64,000 bases of DNA from Nitrosarchaeum sp. Its GTDB lineage: Archaea; Thermoproteota; Nitrososphaeria; Nitrososphaerales; Nitrosopumilaceae. Positions 17,964-27,032 of the stretch are shown here, piece by piece. Numbering within the stretch: the first letter of the stretch is position 1; each line of letters starts with the position of its first letter. The stretch spans positions 1-64,000 of the forward strand of contig NSIR01000005.1 in the NCBI GenBank assembly GCA_002737445.1. Direction: 5' to 3'. A program made the translations under genes and the position numbers. Below the pieces are notes generated by a model. It made no database searches. It had not been told where the DNA came from and saw only the letters and a program-made list of their open reading frames with translations.

Positions 17964-18989
17964 TTGAAAATATGGATTGATATTCTAACTCCTAAACAGT
18001 TATTGTTTTCCGAGTCAATGGTTGAAAGATTAAGGAAAAAACACGATGTTTTGTGTACTTCACGATCTTATAATGAAATTACAAGACTTGCAAAAATTCG
18101 AAACTTTGATCTAGTTTATGTTGGAAAACATGGTGGAAATGAAAAATATGATAAGCTTGAAGCCAGTACTGATCGTATAAAAAAACTAACATTATTAATC
18201 GATAAATTTTCTCCAGAATTAACAATAAGTTTTTGTTCCCCTGAAGCAGCCAGAGTATCTTTTGGAATGGGAATTAAACATATTGCATTTTGTGATTCTC
18301 CACATGCAAACGCAGTAATGAAATTAACATTACCTTTAATTCAAAAATTATTAATACCATGGATTATTCCTAAAAAAGAATTTTCTAAATATGGAATAAA
18401 TACAAAAAATATTATTTCATATAAAGCAATAGATGCATATGTTACAATAAAGAGAGAGATAATACAGAAAGATTATTTACCATTTAAAAATAATAATAAA
18501 AAAAATATCTTGATTAGAGTAGAAGAAGAGCAGGCTGCATATACACAAAAATCAAAAATAATAATTCCAATCATAAAAGAAATCATAAAAGAATTTGGTG
18601 ACGAAAATATAGTGATTCTTGGAAGATATAGTAAGCAAATTGTAAATCTAACAAAAATATTTGGTAAAAAGGCTAGAATTATAAAAATGTCTTTTGATGG
18701 AAAATATTTACTAAATTACACTGATGTTTTTATAGGATCAGGTGGTACTATGACAGCAGAATCAGCTTTACTTGGAGTTCCAACTATTTCTTATAATGCA
18801 GTGCCCAATATAGTCGAGAAATATTTAGTAAAAAATAATCTAGTAAAAAGAGAAACAAATCCCGAAAAAATTAGTAAAATTATTAAAAAATTACTAGAAT
18901 CACATAATAATGATATACAAAAACAGAAGAAAATTTTAAGAGGTATGGAAGATCCGATTGAAAAATTAATTCAAGTTATTAGTGAATAA
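17964..18989 (+). CDS. DUF354 family protein, glycosyltransferase-like
   Basis: The 341-residue protein belongs to the DUF354 family of archaea, which has a GT-B-like fold: Met-Lys-Ile-Trp-Ile-Asp-Ile-Leu-Thr-Pro-Lys-Gln at the start, a mid segment [27 protein letters not shown], and a C-terminal nucleotide-sugar-like loop Gly-Ser-Gly-Gly-Thr-Met-Thr-Ala-Glu-Ser-Ala near 255-266. No biochemical function is established. Its position between two nucleotide-sugar-dehydrogenase-like genes supports a role in surface glycans. Confidence 0.75.
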   Translation: MKIWIDILTPKQLLFSESMVERLRKKHDVLCTSRSYNEITRLAKIRNFDLVYVGKHGGNEKYDKLEASTDRIKKLTLLIDKFSPELTISFCSPEAARVSFGMGIKHIAFCDSPHANAVMKLTLPLIQKLLIPWIIPKKEFSKYGINTKNIISYKAIDAYVTIKREIIQKDYLPFKNNNKKNILIRVEEEQAAYTQKSKIIIPIIKEIIKEFGDENIVILGRYSKQIVNLTKIFGKKARIIKMSFDGKYLLNYTDVFIGSGGTMTAESALLGVPTISYNAVPNIVEKYLVKNNLVKRETNPEKISKIIKKLLESHNNDIQKQKKILRGMEDPIEKLIQVISE

Positions 18990-19061
18990 TTATCAATGAT
19001 TTATGTAAGGAATAAAAGTAAATAAAAAGTTCATTAAGGGAATTAGAGACGTCGTTTTAGC

Positions 19062-19137
19062 AGCCCGGTAGTGTAGCGGTCAAGCATAGGGGCCTTTGAA
19101 GCCCTTGACCCCAGTTCGAGTCTGGGCCGGGCTACCA
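19062..19137 (+). tRNA. tRNA-Gln (anticodon TTG), CCA encoded
   Basis: Acceptor AGCCCGG pairs with CCGGGCT, followed by discriminator A and an encoded CCA (19135-19137). The anticodon stem GGGGC/GCCCT holds the loop CTTTGAA, giving TTG, which reads CAA and, with wobble, CAG. The T arm has AGTTCGAGTCT. The first pair is A-U, a feature by which archaeal amidotransferases tell tRNA-Gln from tRNA-Glu, consistent with GatDE in this window. Confidence 0.92.
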
Positions 19138-19198
19138 TATTTAAAAAAATATTTACTGTAACATGAATATAATACACTAGAATTTTAGATGGTAACAA

Positions 19199-19954
19199 AT
19201 GACTGATATCATTTTAGGAATGGGTGAAGTAGGTTCTACTCTTTTTGATTTACTTGTTCAACGTGGTTTTAATTGTGTAGGTATAGACATTGATAAATCT
19301 AAATGTAAAAACTACAATGAAAATAATTTAATAGAAAATCCAGAATATCTACATGTTTGTATTCCAGGAGAATTAAATGAATTTATAGAAATTACATTAA
19401 AGAATATTAATAAAATAAAAAATTTACAAGTTATTGTTATACATTCTACTGTAAAACCAGGAACTACAAAAAATATTCAAAATAAAATAAATTTGCCAGT
19501 TTTATTTTCACCAGTACGTGGTGTACATAATAGATTTTTAGAGGATATGAAAAAATATACAAAATTTATCTCTACAGATAAAAAAGAAATTAGTACTAAA
19601 ATTAAATTAGAATTAGAAAAAAGATTTCAAAAAATACAATGGATGTCTTCTACTAAAACAGCTGAACTTGCAAAAATTCTAGTAGATACGACATATTATG
19701 GCTGGTTAATCAATTATGCTCAGATTACAAAAATAATTTGTGATAAAGAAAATATTGATTTTGAAGAAATGTGGAAATTTGCAGATGAGATTCACAAAAA
19801 TTTAGGAAATAGACCAAAAATGTTTCCAGGAATTATAGGTGGTCATTGTGTAATACCGAATCTAAATTTAGTCAAATATGATAATTTAGATTTAATTAAA
19901 AAAATAAATGAACTCTACAAGAGTTTTTCTGATATTAAAAATTCTACTAACTAG
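19199..19954 (+). CDS. UDP-glucose/GDP-mannose dehydrogenase-like protein
   Basis: The 251-residue protein has an N-terminal Rossmann loop (Gly-Met-Gly-Glu-Val-Gly-Ser), a central His-Ser-Thr-Val-Lys-Pro-Gly-Thr-Thr segment, as in nucleotide-sugar dehydrogenases, and Gly-Gly-His-Cys-Val-Ile-Pro near residue 218, matching the catalytic cysteine motif. It is much shorter than the usual 400 or more residues: the C-terminal UDP-binding domain is missing. It overlaps the convergent ABC permease gene by 4 bases. Probably oxidises a sugar nucleotide or related compound. Confidence 0.65.
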   Translation: MTDIILGMGEVGSTLFDLLVQRGFNCVGIDIDKSKCKNYNENNLIENPEYLHVCIPGELNEFIEITLKNINKIKNLQVIVIHSTVKPGTTKNIQNKINLPVLFSPVRGVHNRFLEDMKKYTKFISTDKKEISTKIKLELEKRFQKIQWMSSTKTAELAKILVDTTYYGWLINYAQITKIICDKENIDFEEMWKFADEIHKNLGNRPKMFPGIIGGHCVIPNLNLVKYDNLDLIKKINELYKSFSDIKNSTN

Positions 19955-20718
19955 AAATTCAATTTTGTGATTGATTTTGTTGCAATGATAAAAAGTACAA
20001 TTGCAATTATAATCAAAACAATCATCTCTATAATTACAAATTCTGTAATATCACCAAAAATACCTGCACGTATAATATCAACCAAATAAGTAAGAGGATT
20101 TAGGTAAAAAGCTGTTCTGAGAGGTTCAGGCGAACCTGATGCTGGATAAAATGCAGTACTTACAAATGCAAGAAATAAAAAAACTGTGTTTATAATTACG
20201 TTAAATCCTTCACTAGAACGCAATCTTGTAGAAATTATTGATGCGATTGAACCAAATAAAATAGAACCAACTATTGCTGCAAAAATAATCATTGGAATTG
20301 TAATTAGAGAAAATTGAATTGAATCAAAAAATACAGGGTATCCAACAAGAGCAATCAAAGATGCACTTACTAATCCAACAATTCCAATAGTGCAAATATT
20401 ACTTAAAATATAATTGGTTCGTGTAAATGGACCTGACATTATTTGTTCAAACATTCCATGTCTCCTATCATTCCAAATTATTATTCCTGAAATAAGAGTA
20501 CTATTCATAATATTGAAACCGATCATGCCAGATGCTAAAAATGCTGGATATCCAATACTTTTGTTACCAAAAGGGACTTCTTGAATTAATGACGTATACG
20601 CATAACCTGCAACAAAAATATAGATTAAAGGAAAAATTACTTGCCAAATTAAAAATCCAGGATTAATGGATATTGTTAAATTTCTATTTACAAGTCTAAT
20701 TACTGGATGCATTATCAC
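19951..20718 (-). CDS. ABC-2 type transporter permease
   Basis: The 255-residue protein has about six transmembrane helices and the ABC-2 layout, including the segment Tyr-Pro-Ala-Ser-Gly-Ser-Pro-Glu-Pro-Leu between helices 5 and 6 and Tyr-Leu-Asn-Pro-Leu-Thr-Tyr-Leu-Val-Asp, which marks the DrrB-like export family. It overlaps the ATPase gene by 23 bases, so the two form one exporter. Substrate is unknown; relatives export drugs, lipids or polysaccharides. Confidence 0.88.
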   Translation of the reverse strand: MIMHPVIRLVNRNLTISINPGFLIWQVIFPLIYIFVAGYAYTSLIQEVPFGNKSIGYPAFLASGMIGFNIMNSTLISGIIIWNDRRHGMFEQIMSGPFTRTNYILSNICTIGIVGLVSASLIALVGYPVFFDSIQFSLITIPMIIFAAIVGSILFGSIASIISTRLRSSEGFNVIINTVFLFLAFVSTAFYPASGSPEPLRTAFYLNPLTYLVDIIRAGIFGDITEFVIIEMIVLIIIAIVLFIIATKSITKLNF

Positions 20719-21634
20719 TCACCATTTTTAAAAATATTTCTTCAAGATTTGTAGGAACTGCAGAAAGATCTTCAATGTCAATTTTATTTTCATTTAAAAT
20801 TCGTAAAATCTGTAATAAGACAAGTTCTGATTGTTCTGAATGAATTATAATATTAGTTCCAGCATCAAAATCAATTTTGCAATCAGGGATACCTAATAGT
20901 AAATGGATTATTTTATTATGTTTTTCAGATAAATGTATTTTTACTGTTTTTTCTTTTCCAAATCTTTTTTTTAAAGCTTCAGGTGTATCTACAGTAAGAA
21001 TTTTTCCTTTATCTATGATAGCTATTTGATCACAAAGATATTCAGCCTCAGTTAGAATATGTGTGGTGTAAAATATGGTTAAACCAGTTTTTATTTTATT
21101 TTTTAAATAATCTAATAATTTTCTCCTTGCACTAGGATCCAACCCTACAGTTGGTTCATCTAAAAATAAAAGATCCATATCATGCATGAATTCACGAGCT
21201 ACTTGCACTCTTCTTCTTTGACCAATAGAAAGATCTTCGTTTCTTTTTTTACGAATATCTAACAAATCAAAATCTTTTAAAAGTTGTTCCATTCTTTTTT
21301 TACGTTCAATTTTTGGAACATTCCACATCATACCATATTTATCAAGAGATTTTTCAACAGATAATGTAGGTTCGTAGCTAGGTTGTTGTAAAACCACTCC
21401 AATTTTATGACGAATTTGTAGAGGATGTTTTATTGCATTTATTCCTAAAATTGTTAAAGACCCACTTGAAGGTAAAATTAGTGTTGTTAGAAGTTTAATC
21501 GTGGTTGATTTTCCTGCACCGTTCGGACCTAAAAATCCGAAAACTTGACCTGATTTTATAGACAAAACAACATCATCAACTGCTTTTACATCTCCATAAG
21601 ATTTGGATAAATGTTCAACTTCTATACAATACAT
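20696..21634 (-). CDS. ABC transporter ATP-binding protein (DrrA-like)
   Basis: The 312-residue ATPase has Walker A Gly-Pro-Asn-Gly-Ala-Gly-Lys-Ser-Thr (about residue 36), Q-loop, signature Leu-Ser-Ile-Gly-Gln-Arg-Arg-Arg (about 138), Walker B Leu-Leu-Phe-Leu-Asp-Glu-Pro and the switch histidine in Thr-Thr-His. The signature has Ile-Gly-Gln where most have Gly-Gly-Gln. The extra C-terminal domain (about 225-312) is usual in DrrA-type exporters. First gene of the pair with the permease; divergent from RPA. Confidence 0.92.
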   Translation of the reverse strand: MYCIEVEHLSKSYGDVKAVDDVVLSIKSGQVFGFLGPNGAGKSTTIKLLTTLILPSSGSLTILGINAIKHPLQIRHKIGVVLQQPSYEPTLSVEKSLDKYGMMWNVPKIERKKRMEQLLKDFDLLDIRKKRNEDLSIGQRRRVQVAREFMHDMDLLFLDEPTVGLDPSARRKLLDYLKNKIKTGLTIFYTTHILTEAEYLCDQIAIIDKGKILTVDTPEALKKRFGKEKTVKIHLSEKHNKIIHLLLGIPDCKIDFDAGTNIIIHSEQSELVLLQILRILNENKIDIEDLSAVPTNLEEIFLKMVSDNASSN

Positions 21635-21742
21635 AATAGAATTATAACTTCTGGGTATAATATGATTGATCAGAGAAATATGATCGATGTGAGCCTTGTA
21701 TGGATGAAATTTTTATTAAGACATCTAGTTTGAGATAAACAA

Positions 21743-23140
21743 TTGTCCGAATTTGATATTCTTATAAATAAATTATTAGAACAAAAACCTGAATTAACAA
21801 GAGTGAACATTGAAGAAGAAATCAAAAATAAAAAAGAGAAAATTGGTGCAGGGTATTTAACAGATCAGGGAGCTCTATTTTTGATTGCTTCTGATTTTGG
21901 AATTTCTTTATCAGGATCATTAAAAGTTGAAATGAGTTTAAAGGATCTATATGCTGGAGCAAAAGAAATTTCTTTAGAAACCAGAGTTCTTAACGTTTCT
22001 CCCGCAAAAGAATTCTCTCGTAAAGATGGTTCTTCTTTTCATCTTAGAACAATGACCGTATATGATACAAATTCAACTGCTAGTGTAAAATTATGGGATG
22101 AAAAAGCAAATCTCCCTGGAATTGAAAATATTAAACCAGGAGATCTAATTAAAATTATTAAAGCATATGTTAAATCGGATCTTGGTGGATCTCCAACTAT
22201 CAATATTGGTTCAGGTTCCAATATTGAAATAATAAATAACAAAAGTGAAATTCCAACAATAGACAAAATTACAAAAGATATCAGTGATCTAAAAGAAGGA
22301 CAAAAGGATCTTGTAATTTCAGGAATGATAGATGGTATTGTGAGTAGCATGGAATTTACAAATTCACGAGGTCAACCTGGAAAAGCACTAAAAATGAGGC
22401 TAAAGGGAAAAGAAGCAACTTTCATGAGAGTAGTTTTATGGGGAAAAGACGAATCAGATATTCCGAATATGATTTCTCAAAATGCTAAAGTTAGATTACT
22501 TGGCGTAAATATAAAAAATAGTAATCAGGGTTTAGAAATTCACGGAAATGATTCAACAATAATAGAAATTGATGGTGGTAAAGAAGTAGAGCCAATAATT
22601 GCAAGAATTCTTTCAATTGCATCAACAGAAAATGGAAGAAATATGATTTTAGGTGTAGATAATAATAAAAATATTTACAATATTACAGATTATTCAAATT
22701 CTACTAGTAGCTGTAATGAAGGAGATGTGATTGAATGTATGCCATCTAAAGTATATGGAAATTCTATAACATTAGATAATAATTCATTTGTAAGAAAATT
22801 GGAAAATGATAAATTAATTCCATCATTATCACAAATAAGAACAAAGATTAATGATGTTAAAGTAGATGGAAATTATTGTATTGAAGCTATAATACTTAAA
22901 ATTCCAGAAAGAAAAGAAATTCAAACAAAAACTGGAGAATCAATTCAATTATCAGAGATGTTTGTTGAAGATGATACAGCACAAATTTGGATAAAAGGAT
23001 GGAGAAATCAATCTAGAATAATAATCAAATGTGAATTAGGAGAAATAATTTCAATTACAGCAGTAAATGCAAAGGCAGGTTTAGAAGGAAGAATTGAATT
23101 AGTTTTAACACCATTTTCAAAAATTATAAAGAAAAACTAA
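21743..23140 (+). CDS. Replication protein A-like single-stranded DNA-binding protein
   Basis: The 465-residue protein from a TTG start is an archaeal RPA with at least three predicted OB folds: about 65-165 (Leu-Glu-Thr-Arg-Val-Leu-Asn-Val, Ala-Ser-Val-Lys-Leu-Trp-Asp-Glu), about 180-285 (Met-Arg-Val-Val-Leu-Trp-Gly) and about 365-460 (Ala-Gln-Ile-Trp-Ile-Lys-Gly-Trp). No C-terminal zinc finger of the euryarchaeal kind is seen. It coats single-stranded DNA in replication and repair. The pseudogene of an Lhr helicase follows on the other strand. Confidence 0.85.
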   Translation: MSEFDILINKLLEQKPELTRVNIEEEIKNKKEKIGAGYLTDQGALFLIASDFGISLSGSLKVEMSLKDLYAGAKEISLETRVLNVSPAKEFSRKDGSSFHLRTMTVYDTNSTASVKLWDEKANLPGIENIKPGDLIKIIKAYVKSDLGGSPTINIGSGSNIEIINNKSEIPTIDKITKDISDLKEGQKDLVISGMIDGIVSSMEFTNSRGQPGKALKMRLKGKEATFMRVVLWGKDESDIPNMISQNAKVRLLGVNIKNSNQGLEIHGNDSTIIEIDGGKEVEPIIARILSIASTENGRNMILGVDNNKNIYNITDYSNSTSSCNEGDVIECMPSKVYGNSITLDNNSFVRKLENDKLIPSLSQIRTKINDVKVDGNYCIEAIILKIPERKEIQTKTGESIQLSEMFVEDDTAQIWIKGWRNQSRIIIKCELGEIISITAVNAKAGLEGRIELVLTPFSKIIKKN

Positions 23141-23695
23141 GAACCTAAAATCACTAGTTACAACATATTGTCTTTTTGCTTCATAGATTTGTTTAAAAGA
23201 TATTCCTCATTCACCATATTTCCTAATATATTGGCAGCGGTATCAGCACCTACTCCATATCCAGAAATAACAGTTATTGCAATTTTCCCAAAATTTTCTA
23301 TTAATGAAGAAACTTTCTAAGCTCGATCAAATTTATGATTTTCTTCCGGTGAAAGTTTTTTTCATTCATAGTTTTTACGTATTATTTTTAGAAGATCATA
23401 ATCGGAATAAAAAATAGCAGTTATTTTTTTGTCTTGCAGTTTGAATTGTGTCACCATGTCGTACTTCAATTGAAAGATTATCACCTTGAGTATATTTGAT
23501 AATTCTTCTAAATACATCACAATTTAATACACGTAAAGGAGTAATGTAAATAATTTTAATTTTTCCAAGTTTTTTAGATTTTTTACTAGTGAAATAACAC
23601 AACATTCTGTTTTACTAGAACCAGTTGGTACAATCACCAAAGAATCTTTTTTTTGTAAAATTATTGAGAATGCTTTTTTTAAATTTATGTAAGTT
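23141..23695 (-). pseudogene. Decayed Lhr-type DEAD/DEAH helicase
   Basis: Two remnants lie in order on the minus strand. From about 23679 to 23400, two frames together give motif I (Val-Pro-Thr-Gly-Ser-Ser-Lys-Thr-Glu, where Gly became Ser), then after a frame change motif Ia (Tyr-Ile-Thr-Pro-Leu-Arg-Val-Leu-Asn) and Arg-His-Gly-Asp-Thr, all typical of Lhr helicases. From about 23360 to 23145 a C-terminal piece reads Ile-Ser-Gly-Tyr-Gly-Val-Gly-Ala-Asp-Thr-Ala followed by a frame change to Ile-Tyr-Glu-Ala-Lys-Arg. At least one in-frame stop and two frameshifts are present and most of the roughly 800-900-residue protein is deleted. Confidence 0.75.
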
Positions 23696-23735
23696 CTACA
23701 AATTCAAAATTTGAAAACAGTAAAAAAGAACAGAG

Positions 23736-23855
23736 TTATGATACTGATTCTTTTGCTGTATTTGATCGTGATCTTTCATAAATCATTACACCAAGTAACC
23801 CAAGTGCAAATAAAACTACAGTTAATATTGGAATTGAATCATATATTCCTGCCAC
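23736..23855 (-). CDS. Small single-span membrane protein
   Basis: A 39-residue frame begins at GTG 23855 with an AAGGTG-like ribosome site upstream (about 23861-23866). After a short polar start (Ala-Gly-Ile-Tyr-Asp-Ser) comes one hydrophobic helix of about 19 residues, then a basic stretch Tyr-Glu-Arg-Ser-Arg-Ser and a polar tail. The topology resembles the C-terminal anchor of secreted thaumarchaeal proteins, but here it stands alone. Function unknown. Confidence 0.5.
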   Translation of the reverse strand: MAGIYDSIPILTVVLFALGLLGVMIYERSRSNTAKESVS

Positions 23856-23877
23856 TAGTACACCTTATTTTTCACAG

Positions 23878-24537
23878 TTAAATATCTTCAGCATAATCAG
23901 ATAATCCCGCACTAATTATTTTATATGAAAAAATAGTTTGATATTGAAGCCATTTAATTTCTCCATGAAATTTTGATGATGATTTTGCAAGTTTAATTTT
24001 GATATGTGTAAATGGATCAATAGCTGTTCTCATATTTTCTAATTCTTTACCTTCTATGTTTCGTATCATATTTGTAATAACAATGGGAATTTTTTTATTA
24101 ATTGAAACTGAGGATAAATTATGAATATATTTTATGAATAATGAATTCTTTTGAAATATTGTATTATTTTTTTGGTATTCAAATGAAAATAAATCAGTAA
24201 TATTATCAATTACAATTAGAGAAAAATTAGAGACTTTCATTTTTTCGATTGATTTTATTTGCTCAAAAGTATTAGTAATTCGTGAAACAGTTATTTTTTC
24301 AAGAATGTCAAATGTTAAATTTTGTTGTTTCTGTATTTCCAGGATTCGTTCAGGTCTAAAACTACCTGTTGTGTCTTGATATAGAACATTACCTCCATTC
24401 TTTATTGCATTTATACAAATTTGAAATAGAAATTGGGTTTTACCAGTTCCACTTGCACCATAAATATCAGTGATTACACTATTTGGTATTCCACCAGCTA
24501 AAAATTTATCTAATTTTTGTAATCCTGTTGAAATCAT
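23878..24537 (-). CDS. radB: RadB-like RecA-family ATPase
   Basis: The 219-residue protein consists of only a RecA core: Walker A Gly-Ala-Ser-Gly-Thr-Gly-Lys-Thr near residue 27, Walker B Leu-Ile-Val-Ile-Asp-Asn near 107. It lacks the N-terminal helix-hairpin-helix domain of RadA and so matches RadB, a RadA paralogue that helps in recombination and repair. The C-terminal part diverges from euryarchaeal RadB; a KaiC-like paralogue is the alternative. Confidence 0.72.
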   Translation of the reverse strand: MISTGLQKLDKFLAGGIPNSVITDIYGASGTGKTQFLFQICINAIKNGGNVLYQDTTGSFRPERILEIQKQQNLTFDILEKITVSRITNTFEQIKSIEKMKVSNFSLIVIDNITDLFSFEYQKNNTIFQKNSLFIKYIHNLSSVSINKKIPIVITNMIRNIEGKELENMRTAIDPFTHIKIKLAKSSSKFHGEIKWLQYQTIFSYKIISAGLSDYAEDI

Positions 24538-24643
24538 TTTCTAATTATTGAAGACGATTAAAAAATTTAAAGAATTTCATAATTCATAAAACTGGCAAGG
24601 CTTTTATGTTGGAGAACAAAGAAAATTAAACAAGTAATAATTA

Positions 24644-24889
24644 ATGTCACAAACGAGTACTGCAAAAAGACCATTAACAACGCTTCAAAAAAGCACAAAG
24701 AAGAAAGTTACGGTAAGGCTCAAAAATGAAGTTGAGTATAAAGGAAAAATGGATAATGTTGATTCTTACATGAATTTAATCATGACTGATGCAGAAGAAC
24801 TACATGACGGAAAAATAATTGCTAATTATGGTAAAGTAATTGTAAGAGGAAATAATGTATTATTTATCAAACTAGAAAGCGAACTCTAG
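24644..24889 (+). CDS. Sm-like archaeal protein (Lsm)
   Basis: The 81-residue protein has the Sm1 motif ([13 protein letters not shown] near 22-34, with Asp and Met-Asn-Leu further on) and the Sm2 motif (Lys-Val-Ile-Val-Arg-Gly-Asn-Asn-Val near 66-74). Archaeal Lsm proteins form heptameric rings that bind U-rich RNA. It lies 8 bases before metK on the same strand, so the two are probably co-transcribed. Confidence 0.93.
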   Translation: MSQTSTAKRPLTTLQKSTKKKVTVRLKNEVEYKGKMDNVDSYMNLIMTDAEELHDGKIIANYGKVIVRGNNVLFIKLESEL

Positions 24890-24897
24890 TATTTTGT

Positions 24898-26064
24898 ATG
24901 ACTAACAATTTTTTATTTACTTCAGAATCAGTTACCGAAGGTCATCCTGATAAAATCTGTGATCAAATATCAGATGCATTTTTAGATGAATTTCTTAGGC
25001 AAGATCCAGATTCTAGAGTAGCTGTAGAAACTATGGTCACAACTGACTTTGTAGCAGTAGCTGGAGAAGTAACATCAAAAGCTAATTTCGGCATAAAAGA
25101 TCAAGAGCAATTAATTAGAAAAGTAATTAGAGATATTGGATATGACAATAAAGATTTAATGTTTGATACCGAGTCTTGTCAAATTGTACTAAAATTACAT
25201 TCTCAAAGTCCAAATATCAGTCAGGGAGTAACTGCAACTAAAGAAAAGGAACAAGGAGCTGGAGATCAGGGATTGATGTTTGGTTACGCCTCAAATGAAA
25301 CAAAAGAATTAATGCCCATGCCAATTTTAATCGCACATAAATTAACACAGAAATTAGCAGAAGTTAGAAAAAATAAAGTATTACCTTGGATAAGACCAGA
25401 TGGAAAATCACAGGTTTCAGTTAGATATGAAAATAACAAACCAACAAAAATTGAAACAATTGTAATTTCAACTCAACATGCACCTGAGGTTTCACAGGAA
25501 GAAATATCAAAAGAAATAATCGATAAAGTGATCAAACCGGTTTTAGGAAATCTTTGGAATGAATTTATAAAAATTTACATTAATCCTACAGGAATATTTG
25601 TAATAGGAGGTCCACATGGTGACTCTGGACTTACCGGAAGAAAAATAATTGTTGATAGTTACGGTGGGTTTGGAAGACATGGTGGCGGTGCATTTTCAGG
25701 AAAAGATCCATCCAAAGTAGATAGATCAGCATGTTACATGTGTAGGTATATTGCAAAAAATATTGTGGCAGCAGGTTTGGCTGAAAGATGTGAAGTTCAA
25801 TTAGCGTATGCAATAGGAGTGGCAGAACCAGTTTCATTGTATATCAATACATTTGAATCAAGTAAGATCCCAGAAAAAGAAATTGAAGAATTAGTTAAAA
25901 AGAATTTTAATATGAAACCTTCAGGAATTATTTCACAGCTTGATTTGAAAAGACCCATTTATAGAAAAACTGCAGCATATGGACATTTTGGAAGAAATGA
26001 GCCTGAATTTAATTGGGAAAAAACAGATAAAGCAGATATTTTAAAAAAGGCTGCCGGACTTTAA
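24898..26064 (+). CDS. metK: S-adenosylmethionine synthetase, bacterial-type family
   Basis: The 388-residue enzyme has the classic MetK motifs: Ser-Val-Thr-Glu-Gly-His-Pro-Asp-Lys near residue 11, Gly-Ala-Gly-Asp-Gln-Gly near 120 and Gly-Gly-Gly-Ala-Phe-Ser-Gly-Lys-Asp near 261. It makes SAM from ATP and methionine. These motifs belong to the bacterial/eukaryal family, not to the divergent archaeal MAT family found in most Euryarchaeota and Crenarchaeota, so the gene was probably acquired. SAM made here serves the many methyltransferases of the cobalamin clusters. It overlaps the convergent epimerase gene by 24 bases. Confidence 0.95.
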   Translation: MTNNFLFTSESVTEGHPDKICDQISDAFLDEFLRQDPDSRVAVETMVTTDFVAVAGEVTSKANFGIKDQEQLIRKVIRDIGYDNKDLMFDTESCQIVLKLHSQSPNISQGVTATKEKEQGAGDQGLMFGYASNETKELMPMPILIAHKLTQKLAEVRKNKVLPWIRPDGKSQVSVRYENNKPTKIETIVISTQHAPEVSQEEISKEIIDKVIKPVLGNLWNEFIKIYINPTGIFVIGGPHGDSGLTGRKIIVDSYGGFGRHGGGAFSGKDPSKVDRSACYMCRYIAKNIVAAGLAERCEVQLAYAIGVAEPVSLYINTFESSKIPEKEIEELVKKNFNMKPSGIISQLDLKRPIYRKTAAYGHFGRNEPEFNWEKTDKADILKKAAGL

Positions 26065-26910
26065 AATTTTTTGTATAGAAGTAAATTCCATATCAGCAAA
26101 AATTTTTAATTTATTAAAATTTCCCTTAAAATTTCCAATTAAGAGATTAAGATCATCTACTCCAAAATCACTATGAGGATCAGACATAGCTTTATTGTAA
26201 ACATTTTCTAGATTAATTTTTTTAATTTTAGTATTCGTTCCAGCAGAGAACTCTTTAACATATTTTTCAAAAGTTATAGATTGTGACCCTACAAGATCTA
26301 AAATTTTGTTTCTAAATTTATTTTGAATTATAGAATTAAAAATAATTTGTGAAACGTCATCAATGTAAATAGGTTGTAAAGAATAATTGCCAGATCCAGG
26401 AATTTCAATTTGTCCTTTCATAATTTGTTTTTTAAGGTATTTTGTAAAATGATCATTTTTACCTACAACATATGAAGGTCTAAAAATTGTATAATCTAAT
26501 TTTGAATTAATTATTTGTTTTTCTGCATTATATTTTGAAATAAAATATCCAAGAGTAGTATTTTTTGAAACACCTAGTCCACTTGTATAAATAATTTTTT
26601 TGATTTTAGATTTTTTACATAAATTAATAATTTTTTTTGTAAGTTCGATATGAATCAAATTGTAATCAATATCAATATTTTGTTTTCCAATTCCAATTAG
26701 ATGGATTAATGCATTGGAATTTTTAATTTTGGTTACAATATTTTTTTCATCATATTTTTTTGTGATAATTTTTGTCTCATTTGGAAATTTTTTAAAATCT
26801 TTTCTTGAAATTGATATTAATTTTACATTATTGTCAGAAAGAAATTTTCTTACATTTTTTGCTATGAAACCACTTGCTCCTGTTACAACAATTTGCATTT
26901 GCTTTACCAT
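26041..26910 (-). CDS. NAD-dependent epimerase/dehydratase family protein (atypical SDR)
   Basis: The 289-residue protein starts with a Rossmann motif Val-Thr-Gly-Ala-Ser-Gly-Phe-Ile-Ala and has the Leu-Ile-His-Leu-Ile-Gly-Ile-Gly segment and a Phe-Arg-Pro-Ser-Tyr-Val-Val-Gly motif, as in NDUFA9-like atypical SDRs. The canonical Tyr-x3-Lys is replaced by a Tyr-Phe-Ile-Ser-Lys-Tyr-Asn-Ala segment, which still offers Tyr and Lys. Relatives bind NAD(P) and may act on quinones or sugar nucleotides. Substrate unknown. Confidence 0.78.
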   Translation of the reverse strand: MVKQMQIVVTGASGFIAKNVRKFLSDNNVKLISISRKDFKKFPNETKIITKKYDEKNIVTKIKNSNALIHLIGIGKQNIDIDYNLIHIELTKKIINLCKKSKIKKIIYTSGLGVSKNTTLGYFISKYNAEKQIINSKLDYTIFRPSYVVGKNDHFTKYLKKQIMKGQIEIPGSGNYSLQPIYIDDVSQIIFNSIIQNKFRNKILDLVGSQSITFEKYVKEFSAGTNTKIKKINLENVYNKAMSDPHSDFGVDDLNLLIGNFKGNFNKLKIFADMEFTSIQKILKSGSLF

Positions 26911-27032
26911 ACTAGACTAATTTTTATTATAAATATATTCTAAAGAAATTCACATAATGTAATTTAAAATTAAGACATATTTTCACTATGAAATCAAAAA
27001 ATTCAAAGAAGAGTTAATACATCAAAATAGGC

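Noticed and set aside
23396-23605. 69-residue open frame on the minus strand as a gene
   Set aside because: Its sequence is an internal helicase segment (motif Ia) cut off from motif I by a frameshift, so it is part of the pseudogene, not an independent gene.
26911-27032. Cobalamin riboswitch before cbiD
   Set aside because: The gap is short and very AT-rich, with no B12-box-like sequence or stable structure visible.
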